Assembly (NCBI GenBank): GCA_002789635.1
Contig: PFTQ01000038.1
Location: 1-27,030 of the forward strand
Source: Candidatus Aenigmarchaeota archaeon CG_4_9_14_3_um_filter_37_18
GTDB taxonomy: Archaea > Aenigmatarchaeota > Aenigmatarchaeia > CG10238-14
DNA: 27,030 nt
Direction of reading: 5' to 3'
Shown here: positions 7,427 to 15,056 of the stretch, piece by piece
Position numbering within the stretch: the stretch's first letter is position 1
How the letters are laid out: every line of letters begins with the position of its first letter
The notes under the pieces: model-generated
What the model saw: only the letters and a program-made list of their open reading frames with translations
The model's database searches: none
Told to the model about the DNA's origin: nothing
Translations under genes and position numbers: made by a program

Positions 7427-9957
7427 GCAGCTTGAAATATTTATTAGGCAGTATTTTTCTGCTGTTATTAGTTGGAAATATTGTTTTTGCAGGCAATGTC
7501 GCTCTTGTGGTTAAAGATGCCACAAAACTATCGACTGTTCACGAGACAAGGGTTAAAGCAGCATTAGAAGAAATGGGATTTACAGTCAATTTAATAGATA
7601 AGAATTCAGCCAATGTTGACTACTCTGATTATGATTTAATAGTTATTGCAGGCAGGCCTGGAAATGTAAACATTAATGAACATCTTGATGATTTTGCTTC
7701 ACAAATACCGGTGAATGATTACCCTACCCTTGTAATAGGCACTTACTTCTTGGATGATTATGGATGGGTTCAGCCTGGGTCAATGAGCACTGCAACTTCA
7801 ACGCAGATTCAAAGGATTAAAATTGTTAATAGCACAAACCCAATAACTTCTGGATATAGTTTAGGGGAAATAGTTACAGTTCATATAATAGAAGATAAGT
7901 CAATTTTTGATGTTGAAAAAATAAAAAGCAAATTCATACAACTGGCTTCGTTGACAAGCACTGATAGAGTGACTGTTATTGGTGTTTTAGAGCCTGATAC
8001 AGAGCTTTACTTAGGAAAAGCCACAAAAGCGAGAGCAGTTTTCTTTGGGATAACCAATCCATTATACTGGTCGGATGATGCTAAAAGCCTATTCAAAAAC
8101 TCAGTACTGTGGGTTCTTGCAGATGGGGATGAAGACGGAATATTAGATTCTAAAGACAACTGCAGGTCTGTCAGCAACCCTGACCAGCTTGACAGCGACG
8201 GGGATGGAATAGGGAATGCATGCGACTTGTGCCCGCAAGAAAATGCTATAGGCTACGATAAGAATAAAGACGGCTGCATTGATGACAGCGACGGGGACGG
8301 CGTTAAAGACAATGCTGATAACTGCCCTACAATCCAAAATCCGGACCAATTAGATTCCAATAAAGACGGAATAGGCGACAGATGCAATATACTTCCAGGC
8401 GGGTTTGTTTATCTGGATGTTGACGGGGATAGCGTAAATGAATCAGCTGCAAATCAAAACAACATAACAGAAGACGGCTATGAAGTCTACAATGACCCGA
8501 ATGGAAATACAAAAGCCAAAAGCATGGATGGGGACAATGACGGGTTCACAGATTATTTGATTGATATAGGGACAGTTGTTTACAGCAAATACTGGGACCC
8601 TGATGATAATATTTTAACAAATGTGGTCAAGCTGAAGGATGAATATTTCATTGATGTTAATGGGGACGGGAAGGCAGACAAGGTTTTGAACACTACCTCC
8701 CAGCAAACCTATGGGATAGTTGAAAGGGATGTTGACGGGGACGGGTATCTGGAGAAGGCTTTGGACAAAAATAATGACGGCTCATTCGATGCTTATGTTG
8801 ATAATGACGGCTCAACCACTCTTTTATCGATTTTAGATGGGGACAGTGATGGGAAAAATGACTTTATAATTGGAAAAGAAAAGCCAGAAAAATACTGGGA
8901 TCCTGACAATAATGTTTTAACAACTATCCTTGAAAAGGACGTTAATAATGATGGTTTAGATGAGTATCTAGTGGATATAAATAATGATGGAATTTATGAG
9001 AAGATTTACAGCAAAAACACACTTTATAACCTTCCAGACCTTTCAGTAGAATCATTTTCTGTCAGCCCGAGATCGCTTACAGAAGGCGGGAGCGTTCATG
9101 CTTCAGCAACTATCAAGAACATCGGAGGCTATAATGCAACCAACTTTACTATTTCATTTACTGGCGGCACTCAACTCTTGAGCTTGGCTCCAGGTGAATC
9201 TTTTAACATAAGTTTCTCTCGTGGAAATATGCCTGTGGGCACTAATTCAGTTAGTATAACTTTGGATGTAAATAATGTGATTGCAGAATCAAATGAAACC
9301 AACAACTATGAGTCAGGAAATGTAGAAGTGACTGCTGTTCCGTATGTAAGTCATGGAGGCGGCGGGTCTTCAGAAAAAAGAATTGCAGAACTGACATGGT
9401 TCCCCAAACAAGTGGTTGTTAAGCAAGGCGAATCTGTTCAGGTATCAGGAAAATTCATGAGCAATCTAACTCAAACAATTTCAAATATGACTTTTTCACT
9501 TGCAGGAGATGGCTTCAACCAGTCATGGGCAAAAATCAGCCCAGATCAGATTGAAGAAGTAAAGATGGATAATGCTGAAACCGTGAAAATAACCTTTAAC
9601 ATACCAGAAGACGCTGAAATATACACCTATCCATTGACATTGAAAGCAGTCTCCAACAGGAACGGGATAATGCGCATTTACGAGATTGAAATAAGCCTGC
9701 TTATACAGGAGAAGGGAGTTGAATCAACCACAACCACAACAACTATTCCAGAAGAGTCAGAGATCAGCGGGAAATCACCATTAACCGGGACTTTAACATT
9801 TGTAAAGGCAAATATGCTTTCAATAATAATTGGTGCTGCATTTGCGCTAATTATTATAGCCCTGATAGCCTTCAGAAATAAAATTCCGAAAGTGGAATTC
9901 AAAACCGCAAAGCCAACCCAAAAATATTCCTATGAAAAAGGCTGGAAGCAGAAGTAA
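7423..9957 (+). CDS. Large surface protein: amidotransferase-like fold, TSP3 calcium repeats, CARDB, C-terminal anchor
   Basis: I start it at ATG 7423 (844 residues): it overlaps the previous stop by four bases, follows a G-run ribosome site and yields a clean signal peptide (residues 1-23), whereas the longer frame would add unrelated residues. Order of parts: a ThuA/glutamine-amidotransferase-like domain (25-235) akin to the repeated domain at 1-1176; thrombospondin type 3 calcium-binding repeats (235-325, with DNCxxxxNPDQxDSDGDGIG twice); a DGD/NDG-rich region (330-535) with two similar units, each containing KYWDPDxNxLT about 101 residues apart; a CARDB domain (539-645); a Gly-rich hinge; an Ig-like domain (665-770); a Thr-rich linker; GKSPLTG; a transmembrane helix near 796-817; a basic tail. 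Probably a calcium-stabilised adhesin or cell-contact protein. Confidence 0.87.
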   Translation: MSSLKYLLGSIFLLLLVGNIVFAGNVALVVKDATKLSTVHETRVKAALEEMGFTVNLIDKNSANVDYSDYDLIVIAGRPGNVNINEHLDDFASQIPVNDYPTLVIGTYFLDDYGWVQPGSMSTATSTQIQRIKIVNSTNPITSGYSLGEIVTVHIIEDKSIFDVEKIKSKFIQLASLTSTDRVTVIGVLEPDTELYLGKATKARAVFFGITNPLYWSDDAKSLFKNSVLWVLADGDEDGILDSKDNCRSVSNPDQLDSDGDGIGNACDLCPQENAIGYDKNKDGCIDDSDGDGVKDNADNCPTIQNPDQLDSNKDGIGDRCNILPGGFVYLDVDGDSVNESAANQNNITEDGYEVYNDPNGNTKAKSMDGDNDGFTDYLIDIGTVVYSKYWDPDDNILTNVVKLKDEYFIDVNGDGKADKVLNTTSQQTYGIVERDVDGDGYLEKALDKNNDGSFDAYVDNDGSTTLLSILDGDSDGKNDFIIGKEKPEKYWDPDNNVLTTILEKDVNNDGLDEYLVDINNDGIYEKIYSKNTLYNLPDLSVESFSVSPRSLTEGGSVHASATIKNIGGYNATNFTISFTGGTQLLSLAPGESFNISFSRGNMPVGTNSVSITLDVNNVIAESNETNNYESGNVEVTAVPYVSHGGGGSSEKRIAELTWFPKQVVVKQGESVQVSGKFMSNLTQTISNMTFSLAGDGFNQSWAKISPDQIEEVKMDNAETVKITFNIPEDAEIYTYPLTLKAVSNRNGIMRIYEIEISLLIQEKGVESTTTTTTIPEESEISGKSPLTGTLTFVKANMLSIIIGAAFALIIIALIAFRNKIPKVEFKTAKPTQKYSYEKGWKQK

Positions 9958-9998
9958 TTCCTCTCCTTGGTTGCATAAATTAATGTTTTCAGTGTTAA

Positions 9999-10132
9999 GA
10001 ATATTGTACGTGTTTAGCTACTTTTCCAACGGAGGTCATTTTGACCTCCTTTTCCAAGATTTTCCAAATTTTTGCTAAAAAGAAGGCAAGATTGAGCTCA
10101 TTTTTATCGAGCTAAACACATACAGAATATTC
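9999..10132. repeat. 134-nt inverted-repeat element with inner hairpins
   Basis: Arms 9999-10019 and 10110-10132 are inverted copies: GAATATT then GTACGTGTTTAGCT on the left; the right reads, in reverse complement, GAATATT, CT, GTATGTGTTTAGCT, so only one substitution and a two-base insertion differ. Inside, 10031-10049 is a perfect 8-bp hairpin (GGAGGTCA, loop TTT, TGACCTCC) followed by T4, and CTTTTCCAA-like words occur on both sides of it. AGCTC/GAGCT forms another small stem near 10095-10113. It could be a MITE-like element, a structured RNA or an elaborate terminator for the surface gene ending at 9957. Confidence 0.7.
10031..10053 (+). terminator. Hairpin with T-tail after the surface-protein gene
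   Basis: A perfect 8-bp stem with a three-base loop, then TTTT, 74 bp after the stop of the large surface gene. It lies inside the larger inverted repeat, so it may serve that element rather than simple termination. Confidence 0.4.
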
Positions 10133-10245
10133 AATAGAACATGATAGAAAAATTTCAACGAATGCTTAAATCCTTTTCTACTATAAGCATAAAAAGCTTA
10201 TTCACTAAAAAGTAATTAATTAAAAGGTTTTTGGTGCAATATTAT

Positions 10246-10581
10246 ATGAAAGAAAAAACTATTCAAGATATTTTTGACGTGAGCCAGACATTTGCTTCCG
10301 GAAAAAGATTATTGCTTCTGTTCATTTTGCACGATGAGCCTATGGGATATACCATGATAACGAAATATTTTGAGAGGGTGGGAGTCCCTATTGGCAGCAG
10401 CGAAGTTTACAAGCATTTAAAACAGCTCCTGGACGGAGGCTTTATAACAAAGAAAGGCAATTCCTATTTATTGACGCTCAGAGGATTAAAGGCAGTTGAA
10501 TCCACATTAGAGATAGTAGACACCCCTCCCACAATTCCGGAATTAAGGCTGTCATTTGAAGGAAGACAAAAAGCTAGATAA
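10246..10581 (+). CDS. Winged-helix transcriptional regulator
   Basis: The 111-residue product from ATG 10246 (GGTG lies eight bases upstream; TTG 10231 and GTG 10234 are in-frame alternatives) has a winged-helix core. There is a first helix around SGKRLLLLFILHDEP, an HTH with SSEVYKHLKQLLDGGFI as recognition helix, and a wing KKGNSYLLTLRG followed by a helix. A Pro-rich C-terminal tail ends in a basic stretch. This resembles PadR/ArsR-like or archaeal HTH regulators that dimerise through terminal helices. It precedes the coiled-coil surface protein by 32 bp and follows the inverted-repeat element. It may regulate the surface-protein block; target unknown. Confidence 0.8.
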   Translation: MKEKTIQDIFDVSQTFASGKRLLLLFILHDEPMGYTMITKYFERVGVPIGSSEVYKHLKQLLDGGFITKKGNSYLLTLRGLKAVESTLEIVDTPPTIPELRLSFEGRQKAR

Positions 10582-10613
10582 ATTCATAAATTAAGAATTT
10601 AGAGAGTGGGAAA

Positions 10614-11384
10614 ATGGCTGAAAAAAAGTGGTCGGATTATTGGGGAAAGTATAAATCACCTTCTTCTCAAAAAAAATCCTTTAAACCAAAAACAAGTCAA
10701 GTTAAAACCGAAAAGCCAGCAACAAAAATTCCAGCCACTAAAACGCCAAACAATTATCCTCAGCCTAAAACGCCAAACCTTTACAAGCAGGAATCATCCT
10801 CTAGTGTAAATCTAAAATCTATATTCATGGTTATACTTGCGCTCGGGATCATAAGCCTTGGATTCTGGCAATTTCAAACATCTAAATCTCTTCAGGTTCT
10901 AGAGGGCAATAAGACTGAACTTGAATGCCAGCTCGGAAACTGTACGGAGCAGCTGGGATCTATAAACGCCAGCTTAAGTTCATGCGCTTCCAGCCTTGGA
11001 ATATGCAATAATGATCTTGACAGGAAAGTCAGCAGCTTGAACAGCTGTGAGAATGAGAAAGGAGGCATAAACAGTGATTATAAGGTATGCAAGGACGACC
11101 TGTTAGAATACAAGAGAAATTATGAAGATGCCAAGGATAGCTATGATGACTGCAGGAGCTCTTTAACCAAGAAAAGCGACGAGTTGAACAGCTGGAGCAG
11201 CAATTACGACAGTTTGAAAAGCAATTATAAGGGATTGTGCGATGCTGATTGCGGCCAAGCCTGCACTTTCAGCGACAGCAGCCAAAAATATACCTGCCCT
11301 GCATCCGGGACTACAACTACAACCCAGCCGGCGTCAACCACTACTACAATAACAACAACATCTACTACCACAACAACAGCTTAA
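10614..11384 (+). CDS. Single-pass membrane protein with cysteine-ladder coiled coil and Thr-rich tail
   Basis: The 256-residue product has a cytoplasmic Lys/Pro/Thr-rich N-terminal region (1-65), one transmembrane helix (about 68-86), then an extracellular coiled coil (about 90-205) and a Thr-rich tail of about 30 residues suited to O-glycosylation. There is no cleavable signal, so the topology is N-in, C-out. Within the coiled coil, successive cysteines are spaced 5, 14, 7, 14, 14 and 21 residues; after the first, all gaps are multiples of seven, so the cysteines share one heptad position. That predicts disulphide-zipped parallel chains. GAGAGTGGG precedes the ATG. Family unknown; likely a stalk or spacer of the cell envelope. 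Confidence 0.8.
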   Translation: MAEKKWSDYWGKYKSPSSQKKSFKPKTSQVKTEKPATKIPATKTPNNYPQPKTPNLYKQESSSSVNLKSIFMVILALGIISLGFWQFQTSKSLQVLEGNKTELECQLGNCTEQLGSINASLSSCASSLGICNNDLDRKVSSLNSCENEKGGINSDYKVCKDDLLEYKRNYEDAKDSYDDCRSSLTKKSDELNSWSSNYDSLKSNYKGLCDADCGQACTFSDSSQKYTCPASGTTTTTQPASTTTTITTTSTTTTTA

Positions 11385-11408
11385 TTTCTATTTTTCCAAT
11401 TATTGTTT

Positions 11409-11909
11409 ATGCAGGAAATCTATTTTTTAGCAATGATTTTTCTTTCTCTTTGCCTCTATTATATGCTGAAGAACAGGCTTGCCATCTTCTTCCCTAGTTT
11501 TCCCGGGATGGTTAGGATTATTGGAAGGCTTGCTGATATTCAAAAGAGTGATTTAGTCTATGATCTAGGCTCTGGCGACGGCAGGGTTTTGGAAGTTTTC
11601 GCCAAGAAAGGAGTTGAATGTATAGGAATAGAGCAGAACGGCTTGTTAATCAAAGCTGCTAAGAAGAGGCTGAAGAAGTATAAGAATGTCAGGCTGATTC
11701 ATGGAAATATTTTTGATCAGAGCCTATCAAAAGCTGATGTGATTATCGCTTACCTATCAAGGTATGCTACTCGGGATCTGCAAAAGAAAATAAAGAAGGA
11801 ATGCAGGAAAGGGACGAGGATTATTCTAGTCTCCTATAGGTTTGATGGTTGGGAGCCTGTTAGGATGAAGAAATGGTTTTGGTTGGGGGTTAGGCTGTAT
11901 GTAAAATAA
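11409..11909 (+). CDS. SAM-dependent methyltransferase, FAM173 (lysine methyltransferase)-like, with N-terminal membrane helix
   Basis: The 166-residue product from ATG 11409 (a TTG two codons earlier is possible) begins with a hydrophobic helix (residues 4-20). A class I Rossmann methyltransferase domain follows: motif I VYDLGSGDGRVL (about 50-61), an acidic end of strand 2 in CIGIEQN, then NVRLIHGNIFD and ADVIIAYLS. The pattern of membrane helix, F-P-x-x-P-G region, DLGSGDGR, L-x-K-K-I-K-K-E-C and a final SYRFDGWEP matches the FAM173 family of membrane-associated lysine methyltransferases. The target protein is unknown. It follows the coiled-coil gene closely (24 bp) and precedes two tiny membrane-protein genes. 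Confidence 0.85.
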   Translation: MQEIYFLAMIFLSLCLYYMLKNRLAIFFPSFPGMVRIIGRLADIQKSDLVYDLGSGDGRVLEVFAKKGVECIGIEQNGLLIKAAKKRLKKYKNVRLIHGNIFDQSLSKADVIIAYLSRYATRDLQKKIKKECRKGTRIILVSYRFDGWEPVRMKKWFWLGVRLYVK

Positions 11910-11948
11910 TAAAAGCCAGAATTTCAATAGTCTATCAGGGTGATATAT

Positions 11949-12134
11949 TTGGCAAAAAATAACGATAGTAAAACATTTTTTGGAATCCTCATAGGAATTT
12001 TTGGCATATTCTTGCTTTGGACATCATATTCCACTTTCTTGCAAACAGGGGTTTTAGATTTTCTTTCTATAATAATACCTTTTATAGCTGGTTTGTTTGC
12101 GTTGTATGGTGCATATAAGTTCATTAACAAGTGA
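11949..12134 (+). CDS. Small two-helix membrane protein
   Basis: The 61-residue product is two transmembrane helices (about 11-28 and 36-56) with short charged ends (MAKNNDSK, KFINK). I choose TTG 11949 because a full GGTGAT ribosome site ends four bases upstream; the GTG at 11940 lies inside that site. The stop is followed five bases later by the ATG of the next membrane protein, so the two form a unit. Family not recognised. Confidence 0.6.
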   Translation: MAKNNDSKTFFGILIGIFGIFLLWTSYSTFLQTGVLDFLSIIIPFIAGLFALYGAYKFINK

Positions 12135-12138
12135 GGCT

Positions 12139-12411
12139 ATGGGCAAATCCAATAAATGGGAAATCAAGAAGAATAGATTAGATATGGATTATCAACATAA
12201 ACTCCAAGATTATCAGATTATTTCTGGAGCTCTATATGCATTGCCATTAACCATTTTAGGCATTTTTCTTTCTCAGGGGTTTTCCACTAAAAATTTTCTT
12301 ATCGGCTCTATGATATCTTTAGTTATATTCTTTATACTCTCAGAAAAGAAAGAAGAAATAGAAAATGGGCTTAAGTCCATTAAAGGTAAGGTCGCAAGAC
12401 TTACTATTTAG
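12139..12411 (+). CDS. Small membrane protein with charged termini
   Basis: The 90-residue product starts at ATG 12139, with GTGAGG just upstream and the preceding gene ending five bases before. A basic, helical N-terminus (WEIKKNRLDMDYQHKLQDYQ) leads into two hydrophobic helices (about 21-39 and 46-61) and a Lys-rich C-terminal helix (SEKKEEIENGLKSIKGK). It converges on topoisomerase I, overlapping its 3' end by eight bases. Family not recognised. Together with the previous gene it looks like a two-component small membrane module. Confidence 0.65.
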   Translation: MGKSNKWEIKKNRLDMDYQHKLQDYQIISGALYALPLTILGIFLSQGFSTKNFLIGSMISLVIFFILSEKKEEIENGLKSIKGKVARLTI

Positions 12412-14485
12412 GCTGTTCTTTTCCATTCTTTCCCCAGCTCTCCTTGCTTTTGCATTTGTGATCTATGCACATGCTATAAGGCTTCTTTCCTTTCACTTTA
12501 ACCATGATCATCGGCAGCCCGCATTCAGGGCACTTCTTATTCAAGACATTTATGTTCCCGAACTGAGGCAATGGGTAGCTGCAGTCGCACTTAGGGAAGT
12601 TCTCGCAGCCAATAAAACGCTTGCCTGTTCTCTTAGAACGGATTATTTTCAGGTTCCCATCGCATTTGGGGCATTTGCCGATTTGCTTCTCGTCTCTCTT
12701 GAACGAGACATAAGCTTTTGAAAGCTTCTCGCCTATTTTATCCTCATTCTTCCTGAAATCTTTTAGTATTTCTACAAGCAGCTGCTTAGCTTCTTTAACT
12801 ACTTCTCCCCTTTCTTTTCTCTTTTCGCTTACATCTTCCAGCTCTTCTTCAAACTTCCTGGTCAATTCCTCGCTGACAATCTTAGGGCAGTTCTCGGCAA
12901 GAACCTCGGCAACCTGTTCCCCGAATGGTGTGACACTAATAGTCTTCTCTTTAATATACCCTCGGTCATATAGTGTTTGGATTATGTTTGCCCTAGTGCT
13001 CTTCGTTCCTAAACCAAGCCTCTCCATCTCCTTGACAATCGAACCCTGGTTGTATCGGTTAGGAGGCTGAGTCTCTTTGTCTAACATAAGCAGATCCTTG
13101 ACTTTAACTGTTTGCCCCTTCGCCAGCTCTGGCAATATTTGCTCCTCAAATTTGGCGTATTTTCCGTAGAATTCAATCCACCCAGGAGCGATAGTACGCT
13201 TGCCAGTGAGCAGGAAGTTGTTTTCATTCACGTCTAAAGTCACTTTCATCGCTTCCCTGACAGCGTCTGGCCCGAACACAGATAAAAACCTTCGGACGAT
13301 CAGGTCATACAGCTTTTTTTGCTGATCTGTTAAAGATCCAGAGAACTCGCCTGTTGGAAAGATTGACGGATGCGCAGGGTCGGTTTTCTTCCCTTCTGTT
13401 GGTTTTAATGCCTTTTGTTTCAATAGTTTTCCGCAGCTCTCCTTATATAGGGAATTTTTTTCTAGCTTCTGGATAATATTTTTATACCCGATTTTTTCAG
13501 GGATCTTTTGGCTGCTTGTCCTGGGATAAGATATTAATCCTGCATTATACAATGCTTCTGCAATTGACATTGTTTGAGTAGGCGAGAACTTAAAATGCGT
13601 GTAAGCGATTGTCTGGAGTGTTGTTGTGTCTAGAGGGAAAGGCGGCATCTGCTTGTACTCTTTTTTTTCGATATTCTTTACTGTTGCATCCTTTCCTTTG
13701 CATTGATCAAATATCTTTTGTGCTTTTGGCTTTTTCCATATTCTGTCTTCCTCATGGTTTGCGGATATCTCTTGATTGTTGATCAAGCACTGCAATTCCA
13801 ATTGCCAGAATGGCTTTGGGATAAATTTTCTTATGCCGATTTCCCTTTGAGCGAGCATATACAATGTAGGGCTTTGCACACGGCCAGAAGAAACTAATAC
13901 AAAACCGCTTTTCATATGCTCTTTCATCGCAAGCGTTAATGCCCTGGTAGTGTTAATCCCCCAGTAGAAATCTAGGAAATGCCTTGTTAATCCAGCTTCT
14001 GCCTGGCCTAATTCAATATGGGGAAGAATATTATCATATGACTCTTCAAGATCGCCTTTTGTCAGAGTAGAGAATTTCATCCTCTTGGCATCTTTTTGCT
14101 TGCAAATAAACCTGAGTATATTGTAGCCTATGACTTCGCCTTCAGTGTCAAAATCTGTTGCAACAATAAAATCTTCAGCATCGCCAGCCAGTTTTTTTAT
14201 GTTGTTCAGGTATTTTTTTGTGTATTCTGATCCTTTGTTTGTGTAAGTAGGAACCCATTCTACTTCAAAATCTGGATATTCCCACCCATTTTTTTTGATG
14301 CTATTTAAGGCGAATAAATGCCCTACAGCCGGAACGCAGATATGTTTTCTTCCCTTCCTTTCAAATTCAAGCCAGTAAGATCCTTGAGATCCGACTTTCT
14401 TGACTTCGCCTTCTGCCAATGCTTCGGCTATTCTTACTGCTGCGTTTGGCTTCTCAGTTATTATTAATGTAAACTTAGGCATCAT
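12404..14485 (-). CDS. topA: DNA topoisomerase I (type IA), archaeal form with C-terminal zinc ribbons
   Basis: The 693-residue enzyme relaxes negative supercoils by cutting one DNA strand through a 5'-phosphotyrosine. Visible parts are a TOPRIM domain starting with LIITEKPNAA (glutamate of the EKP motif) and carrying the metal-binding DFDTEGE at 111-117; the SGRVQSPTL motif at 200-208; the active-site tyrosine in SYPRT (Tyr320); and two C-terminal zinc-ribbon modules with CxxC pairs (CPKCDG...CENFPKC, CPECG...CIDHKC). Length and layout are as expected for archaeal TopA. The zinc ribbons bind single-stranded DNA. Two ATGs are adjacent at the start. It is the last gene of the minus-strand block headed by Hef helicase; a 73-bp gap separates it from the coiled-coil gene. 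Confidence 0.97.
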   Translation of the reverse strand: MMPKFTLIITEKPNAAVRIAEALAEGEVKKVGSQGSYWLEFERKGRKHICVPAVGHLFALNSIKKNGWEYPDFEVEWVPTYTNKGSEYTKKYLNNIKKLAGDAEDFIVATDFDTEGEVIGYNILRFICKQKDAKRMKFSTLTKGDLEESYDNILPHIELGQAEAGLTRHFLDFYWGINTTRALTLAMKEHMKSGFVLVSSGRVQSPTLYMLAQREIGIRKFIPKPFWQLELQCLINNQEISANHEEDRIWKKPKAQKIFDQCKGKDATVKNIEKKEYKQMPPFPLDTTTLQTIAYTHFKFSPTQTMSIAEALYNAGLISYPRTSSQKIPEKIGYKNIIQKLEKNSLYKESCGKLLKQKALKPTEGKKTDPAHPSIFPTGEFSGSLTDQQKKLYDLIVRRFLSVFGPDAVREAMKVTLDVNENNFLLTGKRTIAPGWIEFYGKYAKFEEQILPELAKGQTVKVKDLLMLDKETQPPNRYNQGSIVKEMERLGLGTKSTRANIIQTLYDRGYIKEKTISVTPFGEQVAEVLAENCPKIVSEELTRKFEEELEDVSEKRKERGEVVKEAKQLLVEILKDFRKNEDKIGEKLSKAYVSFKRDEKQIGKCPKCDGNLKIIRSKRTGKRFIGCENFPKCDCSYPLPQFGNINVLNKKCPECGLPMIMVKVKGKKPYSMCIDHKCKSKESWGKNGKEQPK

Positions 14486-14558
14486 TCAAAACTGGTTTAG
14501 AAAGTTTATAAAGGTTATTGAAGTTGATCTTCTGAAAGCCTTGCCGTATGCGCTGATT

Positions 14559-15038
14559 CTATTCTATTATAACAGGCCTGGTTATATAATCCTCTTCAAC
14601 CTTTTTTATCTCCTTGTCCAGAGAATTAACCTTATTATGGAAGTTATTCACCCTATTTTCCAATTCCCTCAGCATCTGGGGCATTTTTTCCTTTATTTCG
14701 TCATTAACGCTTCTGGTGTCTTCGATAATTGACTTTAAAGACGATAATTCGCCTATAACTTCCTCTTGAATTTTTTCCTGGTTTTCCATTTTATCAAATC
14801 TTTCTTGAATCAATCCCCTGAACTCTTTCATGCTTACATTAACGAGGGCTATTGTTTTTTCAAGCTCGTCCACCCTCCTTTCCAGCCAGTCAACCCTTTC
14901 CCTGATATCAATAGAATTAAATCTGCCTGCTTCAGTCTTTATTTTCGGCTTTTCTTCTACGACCTCGATTTCACAGAACCCGGACGGTTTAGTAAGATCA
15001 TAATAATTCTTTTCCAACTCTTCCATATTTTCTTCCAA
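14559..15038 (-). CDS. Coiled-coil protein, function unknown
   Basis: About 159 residues. A conserved-looking N-terminal stretch (LEKNYYDLTKPSGF, then IEVVEEKPKIKTEAGRF) is followed by long coiled coil from about residue 45 to 150 (RVDWLERRVDELEKTIALVN, later LRELENRVNNFHNKVNS). No membrane segment. Starts GTG 15047, TTG 15038 and ATG 15026 are in frame; I favour TTG because the GTG is part of an AGGTG ribosome site six bases upstream of the TTG. It begins about 18 bp after the archaeosortase stop, so it is in the same transcription unit. It could be a scaffold or tether; nothing points to a specific partner. Confidence 0.7.
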   Translation of the reverse strand: MEENMEELEKNYYDLTKPSGFCEIEVVEEKPKIKTEAGRFNSIDIRERVDWLERRVDELEKTIALVNVSMKEFRGLIQERFDKMENQEKIQEEVIGELSSLKSIIEDTRSVNDEIKEKMPQMLRELENRVNNFHNKVNSLDKEIKKVEEDYITRPVIIE

Positions 15039-15056
15039 ATAAAACACCTGTAATAA

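Noticed and set aside
10606..10809. 67-codon frame overlapping the coiled-coil gene start
   Set aside because: An out-of-frame shadow; the ATG 10614 frame has the membrane helix and ordered domain structure.
12365..12721. Plus-strand 118-codon frame at the topoisomerase 3' end
   Set aside because: Antisense of the zinc-ribbon coding region of topA.
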